A program made the translations under genes and the position numbers. The notes below the pieces were generated by a model. The model was not told the DNA's origin. It saw only the letters and a program-made list of their open reading frames with translations, and did not search any database. Source: Brucella thiophenivorans (lineage in GTDB: Bacteria > Pseudomonadota > Alphaproteobacteria > Rhizobiales > Rhizobiaceae). From it: a stretch of DNA of 64,000 bases. This document shows positions 10,401-18,028 of this stretch, one piece after another. The stretch is taken from NCBI RefSeq assembly GCF_002252445.1, contig NZ_NNRJ01000015.1:434001-498000 (forward strand). Reading direction: 5' to 3'. The stretch's first letter is position 1. The number at the start of each line of letters is the position of its first letter.

Positions 10401-10565
10401 TGGGTGATTGTTGGTGGCTTGGGCCTCGCAACCATTGCTACGCTGTTTGTAACGCCGGTTGCCTATCTTCTTCTCGGACGCTTTACCAAGCCAAAGGTCG
10501 AGGAAGAAGCGCGGCTTGAGCGTGAACTCGTCAGAGCTATGGCCTTGGAAGAAAAGCTGAAATAA
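7425..10565 (+). CDS. RND efflux pump, inner-membrane transporter
   Basis: The product has 1046 residues, the full length of an AcrB/MexF-type RND pump. The N-terminus has FIRRPVFAFVINVLIIVAGL as first membrane helix; the signature [13 protein letters not shown] in helix 4 carries the two aspartates of the proton relay. Two large periplasmic loops lie between helices 1-2 and 7-8, and LVLAAQFESF opens the second half. It begins at GTG 7425 with GGTGAGGA as ribosome site. With the adaptor gene it forms a proton-driven tripartite exporter. The sequence is closer to the MdtB/MexK-like broad group than to the AcrB-like pump at 45.4 kb. The substrate is unknown. Confidence 0.95.
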   Translation: MSNPKSSSGNTGGSTALFIRRPVFAFVINVLIIVAGLAAFSGVDIRELPDVDRPVVTISTDFSGASAETIDRQLTQVLENAVARVSGVKSISSSSSFERSRVTVEFNDGVDLNVAAADMRDAISRVANNLPDDADPSRIIKADSNADAVMRLAVTSDTMSVDDMTVLVEDDIQDVLSAVPGVADVQINGDRDKIFRIDINQARLASYGLTIADISSALSSMGLDAPAGSLRSSDQSIVVRAAANLEKPEDFENVYIKGRTQIRDVASVTLGPDIESSSVRSNGKTAIGLGIVRQAQSNTLDISQGVRAAVDNLQKTLPQGVTITVTSDDANFINGAIHEVEIALIASVLIVVAIIFLFLWDIRATLIPALAIPVALIGTVAAIYLTGFSINILTLLALVLATGLVVDDAIVVLENIVRRRNQGMGPRAAAVLGTQEVFFAVVATTLTLVAVFVPISFLPGQAGGLFREFGFVLAIAILLSSIVALTLCPMLASRFLKEGNDEAEGGGHGPLFMRRIGSGLGNFYRKSLHACLSAPFIVVLAAVLFAGASYVGFGQLRQELTPTEDRASAFLRVNGPQGISVEFLQSQLNQIEQAVQPLRDSGEILTTYSIAGSGGSSNNGFMVLTLAPWKERSRSQQEILADVEARTRGITGVRIFAAQPNSLGIRGAGNGLQFAIVGNDYAKLSPAADAVVAALEKDPRFLQPRLSVEPTQPQLSVEINRERASDLGIDITGLANAVQSVLDGRKIGSVYVGDRSFDVKLVSTTNPINDPTDLENVFLKTSDGRYVPMSSIATVVEEAVPPQLNREERQRSVAITSNLRSDFALGDAYAAALEIAAPLLPPGSHIIPLAEASTMSETSTGIVLVFGFAIIIILLVLAAQFESFVSALIVMATVPLGLGCAVFAMILTGTTLNVYSQIGLVLLVGIMAKNGILIVEFADQLRDKGMNVREAIEEAANIRLRPVCMTMICSVLGGVPLVLASGAGAEARVALGWVIVGGLGLATIATLFVTPVAYLLLGRFTKPKVEEEARLERELVRAMALEEKLK

Positions 10566-10570
10566 ATAAA

Positions 10571-10600
10571 ACCCGGAAGCTACGGCTTCCGGGTTTTTTC
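10571..10600. terminator. Bidirectional terminator between efflux pump and ABC operon
   Basis: ACCCGGAAGC and GCTTCCGGGT form a perfect 10-bp stem closed by the loop TACG. C(UACG)G belongs to the extra-stable UNCG tetraloop class. A T run follows on the plus strand, and an A run precedes it, so it can serve both convergent units. Confidence 0.93.
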
Positions 10601-10605
10601 TTGTT

Positions 10606-11604
10606 CTACTTTTTTACAGCATCCGTGATTTTGGATGTCCATGCGCCTTCCGGCTTTTTGGTAATGACCGGATCGGAACCACCTCCAAGCAGCGTGTCGA
10701 CTGTACGGTCGGCTGCCGCCACATCAAGTGTTCCATCCGAGCCATCGATAAGCTTGGCGATTTCCTTGATCATTCGCTCCTGAACTTCCTGCGTCTGTGC
10801 GCCGGAAGCATCGTTTTCCAAAATGATCTCGGCGGCTTCATCTGGATGTTCAGACGCGTATTGCCAGCCCTTCATTGATGCGTGGACAAAGCGAGCGAGC
10901 TTGTCGACCATCGCCGGGTCTTCAAGGCTCTTATCAAGAACGTAAAGCCCGTCTTCAAGTGTGGCGACGCCCTGTTCTTCATAAGGGAACACGACGAGTT
11001 GATCGGCAGGAAGACCGGCATCGATCACCTGCCAATATTCATTATAGGTCATGGTCGAAATACAATCGGCCTGCTTCTGGATCAGGGGATCGACGTTGAA
11101 GCCCTGCTTCAACACGGTCACGCCATCAGCGCCGCCCGTGGTTGGAATCTTGAGATGACTCATCCACGACAGGAACGGATATTCATTGCCCCCGAACCAG
11201 ACGCCCAGCGTGCGGCCCTTAAAATCTTCCGGCTTGGTAATGCCAGTTTCCTTGCGGCACGTCAGCATCATGCCGGATTTCTTGAAAGGTTGTGCGATAT
11301 TGACGAGCGGTACACCCTTTTCGCGCGTGGCAAGTGCGGACGGCATCCAGTCCACCACCACATCGGCACCACCGCCGGCAATCACCTGCGGAGGTGCTAC
11401 GTCCGGTCCGCCCGGCTTGATTTCAACATCGAGATTTTCTTCTTCGTAGAAGCCTTTGTCCTTGGCGACATAATAACCGGCGAATTGGCCCTGCGTCACC
11501 CATTTGAGCTGCAAGGTCAGCTTGTCTGCTGACATTGCGGTGCTCGTCATGAGTGCGAGTGCAAGCCCGGCTGTTCCAAGGCATAGAGAAATTGCCTTCT
11601 TCAT
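10606..11604 (-). CDS. NMT1/THI5-like ABC transporter substrate-binding protein
   Basis: The product has 332 residues with a Sec signal peptide (MKKAISLCLGTAGLALALMT, cut near AMSA). The mature part has KLTLQLKWVTQGQFAGYYVA and KDKGFYEEENLDVEIKPGG, the typical opening of NMT1/THI5-type binding proteins for pyrimidine precursors, riboflavin, nitrate or sulfonates. The ATG at 11604 is chosen because AGAGGAGA precedes it; an in-frame upstream start lacks such a site. It ends the minus-strand operon that also holds two permeases, an ATPase, dihydropyrimidinase and a carbamoyl-hydrolase. From that context the ligand is probably a pyrimidine, a dihydropyrimidine, a hydantoin or an N-carbamoyl amino acid. 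The exact ligand is inference. Confidence 0.9.
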   Translation of the reverse strand: MKKAISLCLGTAGLALALMTSTAMSADKLTLQLKWVTQGQFAGYYVAKDKGFYEEENLDVEIKPGGPDVAPPQVIAGGGADVVVDWMPSALATREKGVPLVNIAQPFKKSGMMLTCRKETGITKPEDFKGRTLGVWFGGNEYPFLSWMSHLKIPTTGGADGVTVLKQGFNVDPLIQKQADCISTMTYNEYWQVIDAGLPADQLVVFPYEEQGVATLEDGLYVLDKSLEDPAMVDKLARFVHASMKGWQYASEHPDEAAEIILENDASGAQTQEVQERMIKEIAKLIDGSDGTLDVAAADRTVDTLLGGGSDPVITKKPEGAWTSKITDAVKK

Positions 11605-11634
11605 TTCAGTTCTCCTCTGGTTCTTTTTTATTGT

Positions 11635-11686
11635 GCGCATTTTGCCCGAAAACCGGTTCCCACTTTTCGGAATGCGTTTTGGTCCG
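11635..11686 (-). repeat. Dispersed intergenic repeat, short form, within the ABC operon
   Basis: Read on the minus strand it contains CCGAAAAGTGGGAACCGGTTTTCGG, flanked by CGCATT and AATGCGC arms. It lies in the gap between the permease stop (11718) and the binding-protein start (11604), so it is transcribed inside the operon and may act as an intercistronic hairpin. Confidence 0.85.
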
Positions 11687-11717
11687 CCTTATGATGGTAG
11701 ATGCCAAATAGTCAGGC

Positions 11718-12578
11718 TCATGCCCTCCTGTATGAAGGGTGCCAGAATGTAATTTTGCGCTCGATCAGCGCAATCACCCCATAAGAGAGCGATCCCGCAA
11801 GAGCTGCCACAAAGATTTCGGCCCAGACCATATCCACATTCATACGGCCGATCTCAGCCGATATGCGGAAGCCCATGCCGACGATTGGCGTGCCGAAAAA
11901 CTCGGCCACAATCGCGCCGATCAAGGCGAGTGTTGAATTGATTTTTAGCGCATTGAAGATGAAGGGCATGGCCGCAGGCAGACGGAGCTTGATCAGCGTT
12001 TGCCAGTAGTTGGAACCATAGCTCTGCATCAGATCGCGCTCCATTGAGCCGCTGGCGGCAAGCCCCGCAACCGTATTCACCAGCATCGGGAAGAAAGTCA
12101 TGATGATCACAACGGCTGCTTTCGACTGCCAGTCAAAGCCAAACCACATCACCATGATGGGGGCCACGCCGACAATGGGGAGGGCAGCTGCAAGATTGCC
12201 GATTGGCAATAGGCCTTTGCGCAAAAAGGGTATGCGGTCGGCGATGATGGCGGTGATGAAGCCAAGCCCGCATCCCGCCACATAACCGATGATGACAGCC
12301 TTTAAGAATGTCTGCTGAAAATCTGCCCATAAGATCGGGATAGAACTTGTGATCCGCGCCCATATGGCAGATGGGGCAGGCAGAAGGACGGATGGAACTT
12401 CGAAAATCCGCACAGCCACTTCCCATAGCACCAGCATGGCAATGCCAAACAATGCGGGCACGGCAATATCGAACAGCCTTTGGCCGTGAGCATTGCGGAT
12501 TTTAACGCTGGCCAGTCCCTGCACGACAAACCACGACACGGCAATCAGAGCGATGATGATAGCAATATTGATGATCAT
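11718..12578 (-). CDS. ABC transporter permease (BPD_transp_1, NMT1-type system)
   Basis: The product has 286 residues with about seven hydrophobic segments. The EAA-type coupling loop is seen at LMQSYGSNYWQTLIKLRLPAAMPFIFNALK, and the segment PIVGVAPIMVMWFGFDWQSK is typical of SsuC/TauC/ThiX-like permeases. The start ATG at 12578 overlaps the stop of the upstream permease by ATGA, so the two are translationally coupled; the longer in-frame extension upstream lies inside the other gene and is not credible. It should form a heterodimer with the next permease in the inner membrane. Confidence 0.9.
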   Translation of the reverse strand: MIINIAIIIALIAVSWFVVQGLASVKIRNAHGQRLFDIAVPALFGIAMLVLWEVAVRIFEVPSVLLPAPSAIWARITSSIPILWADFQQTFLKAVIIGYVAGCGLGFITAIIADRIPFLRKGLLPIGNLAAALPIVGVAPIMVMWFGFDWQSKAAVVIIMTFFPMLVNTVAGLAASGSMERDLMQSYGSNYWQTLIKLRLPAAMPFIFNALKINSTLALIGAIVAEFFGTPIVGMGFRISAEIGRMNVDMVWAEIFVAALAGSLSYGVIALIERKITFWHPSYRRA

Positions 12579-13468
12579 GATGCCGCCTTTTCCGGCTTGA
12601 TTCCCATGCGTCGTTTGGCCATTGTCGCCGCAATGCCAACCAGCCCGACAAGGATGGAAGCCATGAAAGCTGCAAGCACCAGTGCCGCCCATATTTGCAC
12701 GGTTTGCCCGTAATAGGAGCCGGCAAGCAGTCTCGCGCCAAGACCTGCAACAGCGCCTGTCGGCAATTCACCGACGATGGCACCCACAAGGCTGATGGCA
12801 ACCGCAATCTGCATGGAGGTAAACAGAAACGGCATCGCTGCAGGCCAGCGCAGCTTCCAGAAAACTTGATTTTTCGATGCATTATAGGTGCGCATCAGAT
12901 CAAGATGCATCATGTCAGGCGAGCGCAAACCCTTGACCATGCCAACCGCCACCGGAAAGAACGACAGATAGGTGGAAATGACAGCCTTGGGGAACAATCC
13001 TGAAATTCCAATCGCATTGAGCACCACAATAATCATCGGCGCGATGGCAAGAATGGGAATTGTTTGCGAAGTGATGATCCACGGCATCAAGCTTTTATCG
13101 AGCGTTGTCGAATGCACAATGCCCACTGCAAGCAGTACACCAAGCGCTGAGCCAAGCACAAAGCCAAGCAGTGTCGAGGACAGCGTCACCCAGCCGTGAT
13201 AGACGAGGCTACGTTTTGAACTCGGCTTGACGACAAACACCGTTTTCCAGATTTCCTCAGCCACCTGATGCGGCGCGGGGAGGACTGGGCGGTCCTGAAA
13301 CATCGTCTTGCCAACCAGCGTGGAGAAAGCTATTTCGGTCCCGGCGCGCTCCGCCTGATCACGCTCGAAAGATGCGTTCAGATAGACAGCAAATGCGTAC
13401 CAGATCGCAAAAATCACTGCGAGGACGGTCGCAACCGGAATAAATTTGTCGCGAAAAAAGGCCGTCAT
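12575..13468 (-). CDS. ABC transporter permease, second subunit
   Basis: The product has 297 residues. One N-terminal membrane helix is followed by an extended polar loop (about residues 30-85) and then the core BPD_transp_1 domain, with SQTIPILAIAPMIIVVLNAIG and the coupling loop LMRTYNASKNQVFWKLRWPAAMPFLF. The pattern is the same as in the following permease, with which it overlaps by 4 bases. The ATPase gene ends 36 bases upstream. A system with two different permeases and one ATPase is normal for the pyrimidine/hydantoin-linked NMT1 importers of Rhizobiales. Confidence 0.9.
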   Translation of the reverse strand: MTAFFRDKFIPVATVLAVIFAIWYAFAVYLNASFERDQAERAGTEIAFSTLVGKTMFQDRPVLPAPHQVAEEIWKTVFVVKPSSKRSLVYHGWVTLSSTLLGFVLGSALGVLLAVGIVHSTTLDKSLMPWIITSQTIPILAIAPMIIVVLNAIGISGLFPKAVISTYLSFFPVAVGMVKGLRSPDMMHLDLMRTYNASKNQVFWKLRWPAAMPFLFTSMQIAVAISLVGAIVGELPTGAVAGLGARLLAGSYYGQTVQIWAALVLAAFMASILVGLVGIAATMAKRRMGIKPEKAAS

Positions 13469-13504
13469 CTGCGCCGCCTTTCATACGATTTCTGCCCCCG
13501 GATT

Positions 13505-14356
13505 TCACTCATGAATATGCCCCAGACGCAGGCCATCGCGCACGCGGTGAGCAATCTTGATAAAGGCTTCGGATTCGCGAATGTCCAGCGTTCGGTCAGG
13601 GCCAAGATCACAGTCGATGATTTCATGAATGCGGCCCGGACGCGGGCTCATGACCACGATTTTTGTTGAAAGAAACACTGCTTCCGGGATCGAATGGGTT
13701 ACAAAGATCACGGTCTTTTGCGTTGCCGCCCAGAGTTTCAGAAGCTGTTCGTTGAGGTGATCACGAACAATCTCATCCAGTGCACCGAAAGGTTCGTCCA
13801 TCAACAGCATATCCGGATCAAAAGACAATGCACGCGCAATGGATGCCCGCTGCTGCATACCGCCGGAAAGCTGCCATGGGAATTTTTTGCCAAAGCCGGT
13901 GAGATTCACGAGCGCGAGATTTTTTTCAATACAGGCTTTTCGCTCGGCTTTTGAATGGCCCATAATCTCAAGCGGCAGGCTGATATTGTCTTCAATCGTG
14001 CGCCACGGAAACAACGCCGCCGCCTGAAATACATAACCATAAGAGCGGTCAAGCCGCGCCTGTTCCGGTGTTTTGCCGTTTACCGTGACGGAGCCGGAAG
14101 TTGGCTGTTCAAGGTCAGCAACCACACGCATCAAAGTGGTTTTGCCGCAACCCGATGGCCCGATGAAGGAAACAAACTCGCCACGTTTAACCGCGAGGTT
14201 AATGTCGGACAGGGCATGAACCGGACCGTCATTGGTTTCAAAAACCAATGACAGATCCTTAATGTCGATGACTGTCTCTGCAGTCTTCAGGCCCCTTTCC
14301 GGGGCAACGCTGTTTTCTGAATTCATGCGCATTTCCCGAAATTGAGCCAGAGCCAT
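13505..14356 (-). CDS. ABC transporter ATPase (SsuB/TauB/ThiZ type)
   Basis: The product has 283 residues with a complete nucleotide-binding domain: Walker A GPSGCGKTT (about 69-77), Q loop FQAAALFPWRT, signature LSGGMQQR, Walker B MLLMDEPFGALDE and the H-loop VTHSIPEA. It powers the adjacent two permeases. The start is uncertain: ATG 14356 lies 4 bases after the hydA stop codon, while ATG 14326 (MNSENS) is preceded by GGGAAA. The close packing with hydA shows co-transcription of transport and degradation. Confidence 0.93.
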   Translation of the reverse strand: MALAQFREMRMNSENSVAPERGLKTAETVIDIKDLSLVFETNDGPVHALSDINLAVKRGEFVSFIGPSGCGKTTLMRVVADLEQPTSGSVTVNGKTPEQARLDRSYGYVFQAAALFPWRTIEDNISLPLEIMGHSKAERKACIEKNLALVNLTGFGKKFPWQLSGGMQQRASIARALSFDPDMLLMDEPFGALDEIVRDHLNEQLLKLWAATQKTVIFVTHSIPEAVFLSTKIVVMSPRPGRIHEIIDCDLGPDRTLDIRESEAFIKIAHRVRDGLRLGHIHE

Positions 14357-14359
14357 GAT

Positions 14360-15829
14360 TCAGACCCCTATCGGCATATGTTCGGCGCTGCGTTCCACCT
14401 TGCGCGGCGCAACGATTTCTTTCCATTGCGACAATGCCTTGTTGGCGGCACCATTTGGTTCGCGTTCAACAAAACGGCCATCGCCCGGCTGCGCGGTCAC
14501 GTGCCCCTTGTCAAAAGCAAGGCGACCGCGCGAGAATGTCTGGACCGGCAGGCCCTTAAGTTCAAAACCTTCGAACACATTGTAATCAATGGAAGAATGC
14601 TGTGTTTTGGCCGAGACTGTTTTGGTGGCTTCGGGGTCCCAGATGATGACATCGGCATCAGCACCTGGCAGGATTGCGCCTTTCTGCGGATAAATATTGA
14701 GAATTTTTGCAATATTGGTCGAGGTCACAGCGACAAACTCGTTTGGCGTCAGACGACCAGTGCGCACACCCCGTGTCCAGAGCACCGGAAGCCGTTCTTC
14801 AAGTCCGCCAGTGCCGTTCGGGATTTTGGTGAAATTGCCAATGCCATTACGCTTCTGCTCGGACGTGAAGGCGCAATGATCGGTTGCAACACATTGCAGA
14901 CTGCCTGCAGCTAAACCTGCCCAGAGACTATCCTGATTGACTTTGTCGCGGAATGGCGGCGACATCACGCGGCGCGCAGCATAATCCCAATCGCGATTGT
15001 GATATTCACTTTCATCGAGCGTCAAATGCTGGATCAGTGGCTCGCCATAAACCCGCATGCCTTTCTGGCGCGCGCGGCGGATTGCTTCATGGGCCTGCTC
15101 GCAGGATGTGTGCACCACATAAAGCGGCACACCGGCCTGATCGGCAATCATGATGGCGCGGTTGGTCGCTTCGCCTTCCACTTCCGGCGGGCGTGAATAG
15201 GCGTGCGCCTCCGGTCCGTCATTGCCAGCGGCCAACAGCTTTGCCTGCAATTGCGCAACGATATCGCCGTTTTCTGCATGAACGAGCGGCATGGCACCCA
15301 GTTCTGCGCAGCGCTGGAATGATGCGAACATTTCGTCATCATTGACCATCAACGCGCCCTTATAGGCCATGAAGTGCTTGAAAGTATTGATGCCGCGCTT
15401 CACCACTTCTGGCATTTCGTTAAACGCGCGTTCGCTCCAGCCCGTAATCGCCATGTGGAATGAATAATCGGTGCGCGCCTTGCCTGCCTTCTGGAACCAT
15501 TCCTGCAACGCGTCGAGCAGATTGCCTTCCGGTCCGGGCAGCACGAAGTCGACAACCATCGTGGTGCCGCCAGCAAGGGCGGCTGCGGTGCCGGTATCGA
15601 AATCATCGGATGAATAGGTGCCCATGAACGGCATTTGCAAATGCGTATGCGGATCGATGCCGCCGGGCATGATGTAGCAGCCTGAAGCGTCAATGGTTTC
15701 ATCGCCGGTCAGATTATCACCTACGGCAACAATCTTCTCGCCTTCGATGAGAACGTCGGCTTTAAAGGTGCGGTCGGCAGTGATGACTGTGCCGCCCTTG
15801 ATCACTTTACTGGCCCCAGAACTTACCAT
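14360..15829 (-). CDS. hydA: Dihydropyrimidinase / D-hydantoinase
   Basis: The product has 489 residues, the normal length. It is a metal-dependent amidohydrolase: DPHTH (His61 and His63), the lysine in FMAYKG (about 156) that is carboxylated to bridge the two zinc ions, HAEN and HTSC for further histidine ligands, and the catalytic aspartate in CVATDHC. It opens the ring of 5,6-dihydrouracil and dihydrothymine to N-carbamoyl-beta-amino acids, the second step of the reductive pyrimidine pathway. Step one (PreTA) is encoded at 33-36 kb and step three by the gene just upstream (15890-17137). Many of these enzymes also act on hydantoins. Confidence 0.95.
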   Translation of the reverse strand: MVSSGASKVIKGGTVITADRTFKADVLIEGEKIVAVGDNLTGDETIDASGCYIMPGGIDPHTHLQMPFMGTYSSDDFDTGTAAALAGGTTMVVDFVLPGPEGNLLDALQEWFQKAGKARTDYSFHMAITGWSERAFNEMPEVVKRGINTFKHFMAYKGALMVNDDEMFASFQRCAELGAMPLVHAENGDIVAQLQAKLLAAGNDGPEAHAYSRPPEVEGEATNRAIMIADQAGVPLYVVHTSCEQAHEAIRRARQKGMRVYGEPLIQHLTLDESEYHNRDWDYAARRVMSPPFRDKVNQDSLWAGLAAGSLQCVATDHCAFTSEQKRNGIGNFTKIPNGTGGLEERLPVLWTRGVRTGRLTPNEFVAVTSTNIAKILNIYPQKGAILPGADADVIIWDPEATKTVSAKTQHSSIDYNVFEGFELKGLPVQTFSRGRLAFDKGHVTAQPGDGRFVEREPNGAANKALSQWKEIVAPRKVERSAEHMPIGV

Positions 15830-15889
15830 GTTCGCGTTCCCCTTTTTGGTTTTGTTTCGAACATTAAGCAGTATTGGATGGAACGAATG

Positions 15890-17137
15890 CTAACTCACAA
15901 TTTCAGCAGTCTCCAATACGGCATGAAGAAGCACATCAGCGCCAGCCGATGCCCACTCCTTTGAAATTTCCTCGTCTTCATTATGGCTCAGCCCATCAAC
16001 GCATGGGCACATGACCATGGCCGTGGGCGCGACGCGATTGATCCAGCAGGCATCGTGACCAGCACCGGAAACAATGTCGCGATGGCTGTAACCCAGCCGC
16101 TCGGCTGCATTGCGAATAGCCGTCACGCAGCCTTCGTCAAAAGTGACGGGATCAAAGTGGCCTGCCACTTCAATTTCAATGCCGATGCCAAGGTCTGCTG
16201 CGATTTTTGGCGCTTCCGTTTCAAAGCGCGTTTTCATGGTATCGAGTGTCTTTTGGTCCGGCGAGCGGAAATCGACGGTGAAAACGATCTGACCGGGAAG
16301 CACATTGCGCGAGTTTGGCGAGACTTCAATATGGCCCACGCCGCCCACCGCATCTGGTTGGTGCGCCATGGCGATCTCGTTGACCAGTTGCAGCAGTTTG
16401 CCGAGACCAAGGCTTGCATTTTTGCGCATCTTCATCGGCGTTGAGCCGGTATGTGCTTCCTTGCCGGTCAATGTCACCTGAAGCCACCAAAGGCCCTGAC
16501 CATGGGTGACAACGCCAATATCCTTGTTTTCGATTTCAAGGATTGGCCCCTGTTCAATATGCAGTTCGAACATGGAATGGATCTTGCGCTTGCCGACCGG
16601 CTCGTCGCCTTTCCAGCCGATGCGTTCCAGCTCATCGCCGAATTGGTTGCCCTTGGCATCGGTTCGTTGATAAGCCCAGTCCTGCTCAAGCTCACCGGCA
16701 AAAACACCGGATGCGAGCATGGCTGGCGCAAAACGCGTGCCTTCTTCATTGGTCCAGTTGACCACGACAAGCGGACGTTTGGTCTTAATGCTCATGTCGT
16801 TAAGCGTGCGTATGACTTCAAGTCCGCCGAGCACACCAAGAACACCATCATATCTGCCGCCGGTGGGCTGTGTGTCGAGATGGCTGCCCATATAGACCGG
16901 ATCAGCATCGGCATCTTCGCCGGGGCGCAAAAAGAACATGTTGCCCATGGTGTCAACAGACATGGAAAGACCAGCCTGCGCACACCATTTCTGGAAAAGC
17001 TGACGGCCTTCGCCGTCCTCATCGGTCAAAGTCTGGCGATTATTGCCACCGCGAATACCCGGGCCGATCTCGGCCATGTCCATCAGGCTGTCCCACAGCC
17101 TGTCGCCATTAACCTTGAGATTACTGGAGAGCACCAT
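15890..17137 (-). CDS. hyuC: M20-family N-carbamoyl amidohydrolase (beta-ureidopropionase type)
   Basis: The product has 415 residues in the Zn-dependent M20 hydrolase family (HyuC/AmaB/PydC-like). Metal ligands are visible in MGSHLDTQPTGG (His, about 80), GGRYDGVLG (Asp), WTNEEGTRF (catalytic Glu and Glu ligand), ELHIEQGP (His) and the C-terminal SGAGHDA (His). It removes the carbamoyl group from N-carbamoyl-beta-alanine or N-carbamoyl amino acids, giving beta-amino acid, CO2 and ammonia. The ATG at 17137 follows GGAGG at 8 bases. It is the first gene of the minus-strand operon with hydA and the ABC importer, and is divergent from rutR with an operator between them. Whether the natural substrate is the beta-ureido acid or an L-carbamoyl amino acid cannot be told, but the pathway context favours the former. 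Confidence 0.92.
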   Translation of the reverse strand: MVLSSNLKVNGDRLWDSLMDMAEIGPGIRGGNNRQTLTDEDGEGRQLFQKWCAQAGLSMSVDTMGNMFFLRPGEDADADPVYMGSHLDTQPTGGRYDGVLGVLGGLEVIRTLNDMSIKTKRPLVVVNWTNEEGTRFAPAMLASGVFAGELEQDWAYQRTDAKGNQFGDELERIGWKGDEPVGKRKIHSMFELHIEQGPILEIENKDIGVVTHGQGLWWLQVTLTGKEAHTGSTPMKMRKNASLGLGKLLQLVNEIAMAHQPDAVGGVGHIEVSPNSRNVLPGQIVFTVDFRSPDQKTLDTMKTRFETEAPKIAADLGIGIEIEVAGHFDPVTFDEGCVTAIRNAAERLGYSHRDIVSGAGHDACWINRVAPTAMVMCPCVDGLSHNEDEEISKEWASAGADVLLHAVLETAEIVS

Positions 17138-17259
17138 ACGCTCTGCCTCCACATTTCAAGCATGCATCACACACAGCATTGTTGTCTGCGCTTTGCATGT
17201 TATGTTGTTCCCGTGACCCGGCTCTTTGGCCTCAATGTTGTTGCAGCGATTGCAAAAAC

Positions 17260-17275
17260 TTGACTAGTTGGTCAA
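17260..17275. promoter_or_regulatory. RutR-type operator between hyuC and rutR
   Basis: TTGACTAGTTGGTCAA differs at one of the 14 fixed positions from the known RutR consensus TTGACCA-NN-TGGTCAA. It lies in the divergent promoter region, 122 bases before hyuC and 72 before rutR. A partial second site, TTGGACAACGGTCAA, is at 17294-17308. The arrangement suggests that RutR controls both itself and the degradation operon. Confidence 0.85.
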
Positions 17276-17347
17276 AATGCAGGCTAGAAGAGCCTTGGAC
17301 AACGGTCAAGCGGTTTTACAAAATTCTGCCCTGCATAAAGGTGCTAA

Positions 17348-18028
17348 ATGGTCACAGACGCAACTTCCCCCACGGATCAGTCTGTCACTGAAAAGACAGA
17401 AGGCGCGACCCGTATTCAGGGCATCAACCGCAGGCTCATTCTGGATGCAGCTTTGGACGTCTTTTCCGCTTATGGCTTTCGCGGTTCGACAGTCGATCAG
17501 ATTGCTGAAAAAGCAGGTATGTCGAAGCCAAACCTGCTTTATTATTTTCCGCGCAAGCAGAACATCTATGTAACGGTTCTCGAAGAAACACTGACAGAAT
17601 GGCTTGGCCCATTTGAAAGCATCAATCCTGAAGGTGATCCGCTTGAGGAACTGCGCCGCTACATAGCGCTCAAGCTTGAAATTTCAGCGAAAAGACCAGA
17701 AGCTTCGCGCTTGTTCGCCAATGAAATTCTGCATGGCGCACCGGCGATTACCGATTTTCTCAAAGGCCATTTGAAAGATCTGGTCGATGATAAGGCGGCG
17801 GTTATTCACCGTTGGATTGAAGAAAAGCGCATTGCGCCGATTGATCCGTATAATCTCATTTTCACCATTTGGGCGGTGACACAGCATTATTCTGACTTTT
17901 CGGTTCAGGTGGCTGCAATTATGGGAAAGCGCACCGAAGAACCAGATTTTTATGAACAGACAGCGCGTTCAATTTCGGCAATCATTCTTGACGGTGTACG
18001 TGTTCGTGACGATGTTGCGGCATCATGA
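17348..18028 (+). CDS. rutR: RutR-like TetR-family regulator of pyrimidine degradation
   Basis: The product has 226 residues. The N-terminal helix-turn-helix domain is clear: RRLILDAALDVFSAYGFRGS, then STVDQIAEKAGMSKPNLLYYFPRK (about 50-75). The C-terminal part, with SKRPEASRLFANEILHGAP-like spacing and a WAVTQHYSDF segment, resembles RutR, which binds uracil or thymine and then releases DNA. The identification is strengthened by a near-perfect RutR box in front of the gene and by the divergent pyrimidine-degradation operon. A NUDIX gene overlaps its stop codon by ATGA. Start at ATG 17348; the Shine-Dalgarno is weak (AAGG). Confidence 0.88.
   Translation: MVTDATSPTDQSVTEKTEGATRIQGINRRLILDAALDVFSAYGFRGSTVDQIAEKAGMSKPNLLYYFPRKQNIYVTVLEETLTEWLGPFESINPEGDPLEELRRYIALKLEISAKRPEASRLFANEILHGAPAITDFLKGHLKDLVDDKAAVIHRWIEEKRIAPIDPYNLIFTIWAVTQHYSDFSVQVAAIMGKRTEEPDFYEQTARSISAIILDGVRVRDDVAAS

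Noticed and set aside
12579-12692. 38-residue N-terminal extension of the ABC permease
   Set aside because: It lies inside the upstream permease gene in another frame; the ATGA overlap gives the normal start.
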